Shown here: positions 16,202-25,000 of the stretch, piece after piece
How the letters are laid out: each line of letters starts with the position of its first letter
Position numbering within the stretch: the first letter of the stretch is position 1
Assembly (NCBI GenBank): GCA_041390125.1
Contig: JAWKQN010000009.1
Coordinates: 186,001 to 250,000, forward strand
DNA: 64,000 nucleotides
DNA from: Gemmatimonadota bacterium
GTDB lineage: Bacteria > Gemmatimonadota > Gemmatimonadetes > Longimicrobiales > Gaopeijiaceae
Direction of reading: 5' to 3'
Made by a program: the position numbers and the translations under genes
Notes under the pieces: model-generated
What the model was told of the DNA's origin: nothing
Seen by the model: only the letters and a program-made list of their open reading frames with translations
Database searches by the model: none

Positions 16202-18127
16202 TCAGGACACCGGCCGGGTCTTCGGCACCAACTGGGTGATCCAGATCCCGCTGTTCAGGTCCGACGAGTAGATCCGTCCCTTGTGGATCTGCGCGCCCCA
16301 GGCCATCGGCCAGTTGGCCACGGTCGTTTCGGCGTCCGTGGTGCGGAGCGCGGCGATCTCGCGGCCCTGGGCGTACAGATCCCCGCGCAGCTCGCCGGAG
16401 ATGTCCACCACGCGCAACCCGGCCTGGTAGTAGCCCACGTAGAGCCGGTCGTCCTCCACCCACACATTGTGCGCGCCCGCCTCCGGGACCTCGTAGAAGG
16501 CCACCTCGACCGGGTTCTCGATGTCCGCTACGTCCACCACGTGGATGTAGCCACGCGCCTCGATGGGCCGATCGGCGTTCCATCCGTCCGGGAAGATCTC
16601 GTCTCCCAGGAAGAGGTAGCGGCCGGAGCGCCATGCGACGTGCGTGTTGCCGATCGGGTACGCGTAACGGCTCACGAACGTGGGCGTGCGCGGCGTCCCG
16701 CCGTGGGTGCCGGCGCCGACATCCAGGATGACGACGCCGTCGTCCCAGTAGGAGAGGAAGGCGTACCCGTCCTGGACGATCACGTCGTGCAGCGTCTTGC
16801 CCTGCTTGTCGAGGCCCCACCGACCGACCTCCACCAGCGCGCCCGGATCGGAGATGTCCAGGATGTGGATGTCGGACGTGCCGTTGTGCACCGCGTAGAC
16901 GAGGTCGCGCTCCCCGTCGATCCAGACGTTGTGCACTCCACCCGTGACCGTCTCCTCGTAGTGGGAGATCACACGGGGGTGGGCGGGCGTGGCGAGGTCC
17001 AGCATCACGATGCCGTTGCGCCGGTTGGAGGCGCCCTCCCGGGTCACGATGCCGACGCGCCGGTTCGGGTGGATCTTCACGTCGTTGATCCGGCGCGCGT
17101 CGAGCTGCAGCGAGTCCGTCAGCACGGGCCGCGCCGCGTCGGTCACGTCCCACACCTTCATCCAGTCGTGCATGAAGGTGCCTACGTAGACGTAGTCCCG
17201 TCCGTCCAGGCCTTCGAAGACCCACATGTCCCCGGAGTGGTGGGTGGCGATCCCGCCCCGTCCCACCTGCACCAGGGTCTCCTCCGACGTGCGGGCTTCG
17301 ACGTCCAGCACGGTGGTGGTGGCCGCGCCCTCCCCCACCAGGGCAGTGACCACGTAGCGGCCTGGCCGCTCGGCCACGAACACGCCTGTTCCGTCCTCGT
17401 CGTCGATCTGCGCGCCACTCCCGCCGACGCTCCACGAGGGATGGACGGCCGCCGCTCCTCCCTGGCCCCGGGCCGTCACCCGAAGGCGCACCACATCCCC
17501 CGTGCGCACGAGCTCCGTGGCGGGGGGCGCTCCTTCGACCGACAGCGTGAGCGGCCCGTCGTCCGTCACGGTGAAGTCCAGGGTGGCCGACGCGTCCCCA
17601 CTCGTCACGTGCACCCGGGCCACCCCGGGACCCACCGCCCACACCCGACCCAGCGCGTCCACCCGGGCCACACCTTCCGCACTGGAGGCATAGCGCGCGG
17701 CGACCTCCTCCAGGGCGCCACCCTGCCGATCCCGCGCCGTGAGGCGGATGGGGACCGACGTACCCACGGCCAGCCGGAGCGCGGGCGCGGTGGCCGCGAG
17801 TTCGGCCGCCGGCAGCGGTGCCACCCGGACGATCACCACGGCGGGTGCGACGCCCGTCTGCCCGAGCGCGAGCGCGCGAGCCTCCGCGCGACCGGATGCG
17901 AGCGCGCGCACGCTCCCGTCGGCGGACAGCGCGATCACGTCCGTGTCGGTGGTGAACCACCGCACGCCCGCTCCGGCGCGCGCGCCACCGCCGGCATCCC
18001 GCACGGTGGCGGCCAACGTGGCGGAGTCGCCGACCGTCAGCTCGATCACGGCGGGCTCGGCCACCACGCGCGGACCCGGGTCCTGCGCGGCCTGGAGGAC
18101 CGCGCCCATCAGGAACGGCAGCAGCAT
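16202..18127 (-). CDS. Secreted Ig-like plus LVIVD beta-propeller protein
   Basis: A 641-residue exported protein: a short signal peptide (about 1-14), two or three BIG2-like Ig domains to about 275 (VGDSATLAATV, FTTDTDVIALSADGSV), then LVIVD-type propeller repeats from about 290 to the end. The repeats recur as VKVWDVTD, GIVMLDLATP, IHILDISDP, IHVVDVADIENPV and LRVVDIS. It is the last gene of the minor-pilin operon, 7 bases after the lipoprotein gene. In Pseudomonas-type pilus operons that place belongs to PilY1, a tip adhesin with a C-terminal beta-propeller. A PilY1-like role here is inference from position and fold; no sequence match to PilY1 is visible. Confidence 0.75.
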   Translation of the reverse strand: MLLPFLMGAVLQAAQDPGPRVVAEPAVIELTVGDSATLAATVRDAGGGARAGAGVRWFTTDTDVIALSADGSVRALASGRAEARALALGQTGVAPAVVIVRVAPLPAAELAATAPALRLAVGTSVPIRLTARDRQGGALEEVAARYASSAEGVARVDALGRVWAVGPGVARVHVTSGDASATLDFTVTDDGPLTLSVEGAPPATELVRTGDVVRLRVTARGQGGAAAVHPSWSVGGSGAQIDDEDGTGVFVAERPGRYVVTALVGEGAATTTVLDVEARTSEETLVQVGRGGIATHHSGDMWVFEGLDGRDYVYVGTFMHDWMKVWDVTDAARPVLTDSLQLDARRINDVKIHPNRRVGIVTREGASNRRNGIVMLDLATPAHPRVISHYEETVTGGVHNVWIDGERDLVYAVHNGTSDIHILDISDPGALVEVGRWGLDKQGKTLHDVIVQDGYAFLSYWDDGVVILDVGAGTHGGTPRTPTFVSRYAYPIGNTHVAWRSGRYLFLGDEIFPDGWNADRPIEARGYIHVVDVADIENPVEVAFYEVPEAGAHNVWVEDDRLYVGYYQAGLRVVDISGELRGDLYAQGREIAALRTTDAETTVANWPMAWGAQIHKGRIYSSDLNSGIWITQLVPKTRPVS

Positions 18128-18134
18128 GGCGGGC

Positions 18135-18536
18135 CTACCGGGTTCGGGTCGTCACCTCGATGACGCCGTTGGAATAGTTGGTGCCGTACAGGGTCGTGGC
18201 GTCGCGTCCGTTCCGGAAGCGCATCTCGCGCACATCGGAGGAGCGCACGGAGCTCAGCACCTGCAGGCCCCCGGCGACCGGCCGGCCGTCGATGTGGACC
18301 TGGGGACCGATGGCACCGGTGCGGCTCGTCAGCCAGCCAGCGCGCAATCTCTGCACGGCCTCGAGCGCGGACATGGAGGGGATCTCCGCCAGCTCGGACT
18401 CGGTGATCAGGTTGCGCCCCCCGCGGGCAGCGCTGCTGCCCGATCCGCCCGAGGATCCCGAGGCGCACCCGCCCACCGCGGACGCGAGCAGGAGGAACAG
18501 GAAGAGGGGAATCGTGCGAACGAAGCGACTGGTCAT
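18135..18536 (-). CDS. Lipoprotein with TonB-receptor-plug-like motif
   Basis: A 133-residue lipoprotein: lipobox VGGC (Cys24), a Gly/Ser-rich spacer, then a compact domain with SALEAVQRLR, VHIDGRP, DVREMRFRNG and TLYGTNYSNGVIEVTT. The pattern (variable loop, DG, then YG-x-GVIxVxT) is the end of a TonB-dependent-receptor plug domain, but no barrel follows. Small proteins of this type recur in Gemmatimonadota as I remember them; their role is unknown. It lies between the unknown TTG-start gene and the propeller gene with short gaps, so it is likely part of the pilin operon. Confidence 0.7.
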   Translation of the reverse strand: MTSRFVRTIPLFLFLLLASAVGGCASGSSGGSGSSAARGGRNLITESELAEIPSMSALEAVQRLRAGWLTSRTGAIGPQVHIDGRPVAGGLQVLSSVRSSDVREMRFRNGRDATTLYGTNYSNGVIEVTTRTR

Positions 18537-18560
18537 GAGGCCTCCGGTGTGGGGTGGTGC

Positions 18561-18965
18561 TCAGAGTCCCTTCTGGGCCCGGAGCAACAGCTCGAGGAGC
18601 TTGATGTCGGGCATGAGTCCGAGGGCGTCCGAGCCGGGGTGGGGATAGCGGTAGCGGTCCTGGCTGGACTCCGAGGAGAAGACCACCACGTTCCCGATCA
18701 ACTGTCCGTACTCGTAGCGGGGGCTGACCTCCGCCCGCCAGGTGCGCTCCTCACGGTCGACGAACCACCGGTACTGGGGATTCTGGACGGCGATGGTCAG
18801 CGTGCTGGCCACGGGCGGGCGCGCCCCTTCGACGATGGCCTGCAGGCGACACCGGGGGTCATCCACCCCCTTGAGCATCACACGCCACTGCGGGCCCTCC
18901 CGCACCGCCGACGTCACCTCCCATGTCCGTCCCCCGCGCTCGATGCGCAGCCCCTGGATACCCAA
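18561..18965 (-). CDS. Unknown protein in the minor-pilin operon, TTG start
   Basis: A 134-residue soluble-looking protein with no signal peptide or membrane segment. It has a beta-rich first half (GGRTWEVTSAV, PQWRVMLKGV) and ends in a helix, MPDIKLLELLLRAQKGL. I do not recognise it. The frame starts with TTG at 18965, supported by GGAAGG 8 bases upstream; the pilX stop sits 4 bases away, so coupling is likely. If the start is wrong, the true one would lie further downstream, as the frame upstream belongs to pilX. Conserved residues cannot be judged from one sequence. Confidence 0.6.
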   Translation of the reverse strand: MGIQGLRIERGGRTWEVTSAVREGPQWRVMLKGVDDPRCRLQAIVEGARPPVASTLTIAVQNPQYRWFVDREERTWRAEVSPRYEYGQLIGNVVVFSSESSQDRYRYPHPGSDALGLMPDIKLLELLLRAQKGL

Positions 18966-18969
18966 TGGA

Positions 18970-20202
18970 TCAGCCTTCCAACGCGGTGAAGTCGAGCCAG
19001 CTCCTGGCCGGGATCGGTTCAGCCCGCGTCAACGCGGGATTGTTCAGGATCGCGCGGTCGATGGCGCACCGGGAGCTTGCGATCCAGACCTCCCGCACCG
19101 TGCTGGGGTTGCGCGCATGGATGTCCGCCGCCCGGACGTTGCCCGCCAACAGCACCCCTCCGCCGTCGATGGTCAGGGTGCCCTGGACGACGACCGCTCC
19201 GTAGAAGCGGACGTCCTCTCCCACCATCAGGTCCCCTTCGACCAGCAGGATGCCCTGCCCCACCGTCCCGGCCGCGAGCTGCAGGCTGCCCGTGGAATGC
19301 ACGACCGGGAAATAGCGCCCGCAGGGCCCCATCGGGTCGGTCGGGGCGCCCCAATTGGTGGCGCTGGCCTCCTGGCACAGCCCGTTGGCATCGAGCTGCG
19401 GCGTGGCGGGACCGAAGGCGCCGCCGGTGACGCGCACGTCCGCCACCGCTACGAGCTCTGCCCACGTCAGCCCCCCATAGCTGGTCAGGGCGGCCGCGGT
19501 CAGCGCGGGATCCTCCACCACGGGAGGCACCCCCGACACAACGGCCGGTCCGGCGGTCGTGACCGCCGAATCGTCCGGCAGGATCACGCCGGCCATGCCG
19601 CCCCCAGCCGCTCCGCAGACCGGGGCCCAGGACAACGGGGTGAAGTCGGCGCCCGTCACGCCCACGTCGCCCTCCAACGCGAGGCCCGACAGACTGAGCG
19701 CGGCAGAGCCGGCGGTGAACAGGGGGCTGTTCAGGCGCGTGAGGACTGCGATGCGGTGTTCGATGCCGGGATCGGCGAAGAGGCCGCCCCGACTGTCCAG
19801 CAGGTACAGGCGCTCGGAGACCCGGCGCACGTCGATGGTGGCGCTGCCCTCCCGGGCCAGGCTGGTGATCTGGTCCGTCTGGCCCGGGGGAAGCAGTCCG
19901 AAGCGCTCCCCCTGCCAGTTGGACAGCACCTCGGCGATGCCGGTCTCGGCGACGTCCAGCGCGCGCTGGGCGCGGTCGCTGGCCATGGAGATCCGCGTCT
20001 CCTGCCGCGCAGCGTAGAAGCCGCCGGTCACCACGAGCCCGAGGATCGAAAGCGCGACCAGCGCCAGCAGGAACGCCACTCCCCGCTCGTCCGGCCATCG
20101 AGCCGCTTCGGGTCCACCTGCAGGACCGCCCGCACCCGACCCGGGCGGGTCAGTTGCGCAGCGAGACGCGTGTGGTGAGGGAATCGGCGATCGGGGACCC
20201 AT
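18970..20202 (-). CDS. PilX-like minor pilin / pilus assembly protein
   Basis: A 410-residue protein whose hydrophobic N-terminal helix (ERGVAFLLALVALSILGL) resembles the PilX class of pilin-like proteins, with an Arg-Gly junction as possible prepilin peptidase site. The remainder is a large beta-rich domain with a repetitive pattern near residues 300-370 (LLVEGDLMV, FYGAVVVQGTLTI, GVLLAGNVRA), like a short beta-helix. The only standard start before the helix is the ATG at 20202, which overlaps the upstream pilin gene by 53 bases. The next possible start is a GTG inside the helix. The pilus role is inferred from helix and neighbours. Confidence 0.72.
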   Translation of the reverse strand: MGPRSPIPSPHASRCATDPPGSGAGGPAGGPEAARWPDERGVAFLLALVALSILGLVVTGGFYAARQETRISMASDRAQRALDVAETGIAEVLSNWQGERFGLLPPGQTDQITSLAREGSATIDVRRVSERLYLLDSRGGLFADPGIEHRIAVLTRLNSPLFTAGSAALSLSGLALEGDVGVTGADFTPLSWAPVCGAAGGGMAGVILPDDSAVTTAGPAVVSGVPPVVEDPALTAAALTSYGGLTWAELVAVADVRVTGGAFGPATPQLDANGLCQEASATNWGAPTDPMGPCGRYFPVVHSTGSLQLAAGTVGQGILLVEGDLMVGEDVRFYGAVVVQGTLTIDGGGVLLAGNVRAADIHARNPSTVREVWIASSRCAIDRAILNNPALTRAEPIPARSWLDFTALEG

Positions 20203-20992
20203 CGGTGTCCAGCACGGGTGACGACGTCCGTACAGTCAGCTCAATCTGCGCGACGAGAAGGGGATCCGCCACCGTGTGCCCGAGCCCGTCCAGGAACCGG
20301 AGCTCCAGGCCGGAGCCGGTCGGGTCCAACGGCCCCACCAGGGGGACCGGTGCCGTGCCCGCGGTCCAACGCGCCAGATACCACCCATCCAGGAGGGGGC
20401 GGAGCCCGTACGTGTCGACCCGGAAGGTCCGGAGGGGAGCGCCCACCGCGAGGGTGTTGGTCCCGAGCGTCGGCGACAGGGCCAGGAGCTCGACCCGCTC
20501 CCCGGCGCCCCCGCCCGGACACCCGACGGTGGTGTCCACGGGGCCTGCGACCCCGATCAGCCACCGGTCGTCGTGGGCGCTGGCCGGGTCGTTCTCGGCC
20601 CACACCATCACGGAGTCGCCCGGCGCCACCGTGCCCGCGTAGGGCTCGAAGACCACGCTGGGCGCCGCGCCCACGTCGCAGGCGATCCGGAACGCCATGG
20701 CGCTGCGCACCCGCACGCTGTCGGGGCCGAAGCCGATGAGGTCTCCCGCCGCCGCGCTGGCCTCGCGCAGCGTCGCCGTCAGCACGTCCGCGGCGGCCCG
20801 GACGGTCTGTTGCGTCGTCAGACGCGCCGCCGTGCGGGAGAAGGTGCGCTCGTTGACCAGCACGACCTGGTAGATGGCGAGCAGCAGCAACGCGCCCAGC
20901 GCGGTCGCCAGGACCAGCTCCACCAGCGTGAAGCCGGCGCGTCCGCTCCCCGGCACTCCCGCCCGGTGGCGCCCGGGCACGCCTCGCCTCAC
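20150..20992 (-). CDS. PilW-like minor pilin
   Basis: A 280-residue type IV prepilin-like protein: a 19-residue basic leader, then the methylation and cleavage motif GFTLVELVLATALGALLL with the invariant Glu at position 5 of the mature protein. The rest is a long beta-rich domain typical of the PilW class. The GTG start at 20992 overlaps the upstream stop as GTGA. It should be cleaved and methylated by a prepilin peptidase encoded elsewhere and help prime pilus (or pseudopilus) assembly. Confidence 0.82.
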   Translation of the reverse strand: MRRGVPGRHRAGVPGSGRAGFTLVELVLATALGALLLLAIYQVVLVNERTFSRTAARLTTQQTVRAAADVLTATLREASAAAGDLIGFGPDSVRVRSAMAFRIACDVGAAPSVVFEPYAGTVAPGDSVMVWAENDPASAHDDRWLIGVAGPVDTTVGCPGGGAGERVELLALSPTLGTNTLAVGAPLRTFRVDTYGLRPLLDGWYLARWTAGTAPVPLVGPLDPTGSGLELRFLDGLGHTVADPLLVAQIELTVRTSSPVLDTDGSPIADSLTTRVSLRN

Positions 20993-21375
20993 GGACGCGG
21001 GATCCGGTAGAACGCCGTATCCGCCACCGCGGGCATCAGGGTGGGAACCTCCCCCGGGGCGGGCGCGGCCAGGCCGGGCCCCACCGTGATCACCCGGATG
21101 TTCTTGACCCGCGGGAAGTCCTCCACGACCCAGCGCACGTCGAAGCGGCCCAGGAGTGCCGCCCCGTCGATCACGGAGTCGTACGGAGCCGCTCGCAGTC
21201 GCTCGATGGCGCTCTGGCGGGCTGCCGCGCGCTCGGTGCGCAGATCCGCGTCCGCGCCCTGGCGCACCAACAACGCCGACGTGCCCAGGAAGCCGAGGAT
21301 CCCGACGGCCAGGATCACGACCGCCACCACCAGCTCCACCAGGGTGAAGCCGGCCTCGGAGCTCGGGGACCTCAC
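20989..21375 (-). CDS. PilV-like minor pilin
   Basis: A 128-residue prepilin-like protein with a short leader (8 residues), then AGFTLVELVVAVVILAVGIL, whose GILGF extension is typical of PilV. A Cys-free C-terminal domain of about 90 residues follows. The GTG at 21375 overlaps the FimT stop as GTGA, which sets the start; the longer open frame upstream lies inside the fimT-like gene. Confidence 0.82.
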   Translation of the reverse strand: MRSPSSEAGFTLVELVVAVVILAVGILGFLGTSALLVRQGADADLRTERAAARQSAIERLRAAPYDSVIDGAALLGRFDVRWVVEDFPRVKNIRVITVGPGLAAPAPGEVPTLMPAVADTAFYRIPRP

Positions 21376-21824
21376 GACCCCTGCGGCCCTGGAAGGAACT
21401 GCCCGAGCGGGAGGAGCATCCCCTCCGCCCATCGCCCGTCGCGGGTGAAGCGCACGACCACCGGGTCGGGGACCGAGCCGCACGGCGGTGTGGCCACGCC
21501 CCGCGGACCGAAGCACTGCACCAACGTGGGCTCGACCTCCACGTCCGCGGTGACGCCGAAGCGCAGGACTTCGATCACCTCCGTGCCGTCCACCACCCAG
21601 GCGCTGTCTCCATCGGCGTCCAGCTCCAGTCGTATCCGGTGGCCCCGCTCCACTGCGGTGGCCCGGGCGCGCGCCGCCAACCCGGCGAACGCGGTCCGGG
21701 AGGCCCGCACGGCGTAGGAAGCGCGGGCCCTGCCCATGGCCGCCCAGGCCACTCCGAGGAGGGTCGCCGAGAGGGCCACGACGAGCGTGATCTCGAGCAG
21801 GGTGAAGCCGCGGCGGTCCCGCAT
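21372..21824 (-). CDS. FimT/GspH-like minor pilin
   Basis: A 150-residue prepilin with a 5-residue leader and RRGFTLLEITLVVALSATLL. The C-terminal half shows the GspH/FimT pattern (RATAVERGHRIRLEL, then PDPVVVRFTRDGR). It is the first gene of the four-pilin set; the ATG is 93 bases after a hairpin that follows tRNA-Arg, so the operon promoter should lie in that gap. Confidence 0.83.
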   Translation of the reverse strand: MRDRRGFTLLEITLVVALSATLLGVAWAAMGRARASYAVRASRTAFAGLAARARATAVERGHRIRLELDADGDSAWVVDGTEVIEVLRFGVTADVEVEPTLVQCFGPRGVATPPCGSVPDPVVVRFTRDGRWAEGMLLPLGQFLPGPQGS

Positions 21825-21854
21825 CGCCGGTATCCCCCTTTGCGCGTCAACCGA

Positions 21855-21879
21855 CCCGGCCGGAGTCGGTCCGGCCGGG
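21855..21879 (-). terminator. Hairpin downstream of tRNA-Arg
   Basis: A perfect 10-bp stem (CCCGGCCGGA / TCCGGCCGGG) with a 5-nt loop, 38 bases beyond the tRNA 3' end and just before the pilin operon. No U-tract is seen on the minus strand. It probably separates the tRNA transcript from the pilin genes. Confidence 0.45.
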
Positions 21880-21917
21880 CCCGGGGTCGTCGGCCGGGTC
21901 CTCCCCGGCCCTCTTCA

Positions 21918-21991
21918 TGTCCCCGGCGCGACTCGAACGCGCGACCTATTGCTTAGGAGGCAATCGCTCTATCCACCTGAGCTACGGGGAC
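21918..21991 (-). tRNA. tRNA-Arg(CCT)
   Basis: A 74-base cloverleaf: a 7-bp acceptor stem GTCCCCG/CGGGGAC, a D arm with AGCTCAGGTGGATAGAGC, an anticodon loop CTCCTAA (anticodon CCT, reads AGG), a T arm with GTTCGAGTC, and discriminator A. The 3' CCA is not encoded. Confidence 0.95.
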
Positions 21992-22099
21992 CGCAGGCGG
22001 TCCGGGCGACGGGGGTTCCGTCCGGGTGACGCCGGGGGGAAAGGTAGGGGTTGGCGCAGCGGCGTCCAACCGGACGACAGCCGTCGGCTCGAGCGCGTC

Positions 22100-25000
22100 T
22101 CAGACGGCGCCGCGCAACACGGCTTCCAGGTCCGTCACGTCCACCGGCTTGACCAGGTGGGCGTCGAACCCGGCGGCTCGGCTCCGTCGACGATCCTCGT
22201 CCTGACCCCAGCCGGTGAGGGCGACCAGCAGGAGGTCGTGCCCTTGCCGGGCCGCCCGTAGCCGGCGGGCCACCTCCAAGCCGTCCATCCCGGGCATGCC
22301 GAGGTCCAGCAGCACGACGTCCGGCCGAAAGGAATCCACCACGCGCAGCGCGTCGGTCCCGTCCGCCACACTCTGCGTGACATGACCGCGGAGCCCGAGC
22401 AGGGTTGCCAGGGTCTGACCCGCGTCGGCGTTGTCGTCGACGACCAGGATCCGTCGGTGGCCTGCGGCGGTCGCCTGACGGGTGTCCACGGTCTCCTCGC
22501 CCACGGGAGTGTGGTGCCCCGAATCGAGGGGGAGCGTGACCGTGAACGTGCTTCCCTCACCCACGCCCGGGCTGTCCACGCGGACCGCGCCCCCATGCAT
22601 CTCCACGAGGGTGCGTACCAGGGAAAGACCGATCCCCAGCCCGGTCGCGCCACTCCCCTGTCCCTGTGTGAACATGTCGAAGATGCGCTCGGCCATGTCG
22701 GCTGCGATTCCCCGCCCGTCGTCGTGGACGGATACGTGCGCCCTCGCGTCGTCCATCCCGACGTGCAGAGTCACGCGTCCCCCCTGTGGCGTGTACTTGG
22801 CCGCGTTGTCGAGCAGGTTGGTCACGACCTGCACCAGCCGCACGTCGTCTCCCCACACCCATACCGGCGTCTCCGGCATCCGTAGCGTCAGCGTGTGGCC
22901 TCCACGTTCCACGGCGGACCGGGCGTTCTCGACGGCGTGGGTCACGACCGCGCGCAGATCGACCCGGGTGCGGCGCAGGACGACCGTGCCGCGGCTGAGG
23001 CGCGAGAGATCGAGAAGGTCGTCGATCAGGCGCACCATGTGCCCGACCTGGCGTCCGATGACGTCCCGCGCGCGTTGGAGGCTCGGATCCTCCGGCCCCA
23101 GGGTGTTGAGGATCTCCACGGCGCTGCGGATCGGGGCGAGCGGATTCCGCAGCTCGTGCGCCAGCGTGGCCAGGAACTCGTCCTTCCGACGGTCCCCCTC
23201 GCGCAGCGCTTCCTCCGCCACCTTGCGCTCGTGCACGTCGATCACGGAGCCACTGAAGCCCTCGAACGCACCATCGGCTCCGAAGCGCGGAGCGCCTGCG
23301 TCGATGGCCCAACGGTAGGCACCGTCCGCACGACGGATCCGGTAGTCCAGCTGGAAGGCCTCGCGCCGCGCGTTGCTCTCCAGGAAGATCCGCTCCGATC
23401 GCCGCCGGTCGTCCGGGTGGACGGCCTCGAGCCATCCGAATCCCAGGCTCTCCTCCTCCCTCTGGCCGGTGAAGGTGTGCCATCCCCGCGAGAGGAAGAC
23501 GCAGGCACCCGTTGGATCGGTCATCCACAGCATGGCGGGTGCGGTGTGGGCCATGACCCGGAACCGCTGCTCACTCTCGGCAATGGCACGCTGCGCTTCC
23601 CGACGCACGCTCGCCAGCTCGAGCTGCGCACCTACACGCACCACCAGCTCACGCGCGCTGAACGGCTTGGTCAGGTAGTCGTCGGCTCCCGCTTCCGCGG
23701 CACCGAGCCGTGCCTCCTCGCCCGCTCGAGCGGAGAGGAGGATCACCGGCACGTCACCGAGGTCGGGGTCGGCGCGCAGCGCGGCGAGGAGCTCGAAGCC
23801 GTTCAACCCGGGCATCATGACGTCCGCCAGCACGAGGTCGGGCCGCCTTTGCCGCGCCGCGCTCAACGCCGCCTCGCCGTCCGCGGCCGCCTCGACGTCG
23901 AAGCGGGGCGAGAGCAGCTCGGTCACATAGGCGCGCAGGTCGGCGTTGTCGTCCGCCCAGAGCACGCGCGGGCGGGCGGTCGGGCCGCTGCCGCGCACGC
24001 CCCGGTGCACCTCGCTGTCCTGCTCGCCGTCGGACGACGGAGCGGGTGGGAGCCAGCGCAGCGCCTCCTCCACGTACCCGCGAGCATCGTCGACGCGCGG
24101 CGGCGCGTCCGTGGTCACCAGCCGGTCCGGGGGGAGGTGATCCGCTCCAAGGGGGATCGAGACCGTGAACGTACTCCCCTGCCCTTCGCGGCTGCGGACC
24201 TGCACCTGGCCACCGTGCACCCGCGCCAGCGCATCCACCAGGGCCAGCCCGATGCCGGTGCCTTCGTGGGATCGCCTTCGGGCACCCTCGATCCGATGGA
24301 AGCGTTCGAAGACGCGTGGCAACTCGGCGTCGGAGATTCCCACGCCGGTGTCCTCCACCTCCAGCTGCACCTCGGAAGCGGTTTCCTTCAGGCGGACCGT
24401 GATCCCGCCTTCGAACGTGAACTTGAAGGCGTTCGAGACGAGGTTGAGGACGATCTTCTCCCAGAGGTCGCGGTCGACATGGACGGGCGCCGTCACGGGG
24501 GGACAGTCCACGTGGAGGAAGAGGCCGCCCGCCTCCACGGTCGAGCGGAACACACTCGCGAGATCGCGCGTGAGGGCGGCGATGTCGGTGCGTTCGAAGC
24601 GCGCGTCCGCGCGGCCGGCCTCGACGCGTGAGAACGACAGCATGGTGTTGACGAGCTTGAGCAGCCTCACGCTGTTCCGATGCACACGCTCCACCTGGGA
24701 CCGGATCTCCGGCGCCAACGGCCCTTCGCGATCGTCCAACAGGTCCTCGAGCGGCCCCAGCATCAGTGTGAGCGGAGTCCGGAACTCGTGACTGACGTTG
24801 CTGAAGAACGTGGTCTTGGCCCGATCCAGCTCGGCAAGGGCCTGGGCCCGGCGCTGCTCCTGCTGGAACGCCCGCGCCTGGGTGATCGCCGTCTCCACAT
24901 GGGTCGCCAGCAGGGTGGCGAAGCCCCCGTAGTCGTCGTCGAAGACCAGTCGGGGACTCAGGCCGATGACGAGAAACCCATCGGGCCGGCTCTCGCCGGT

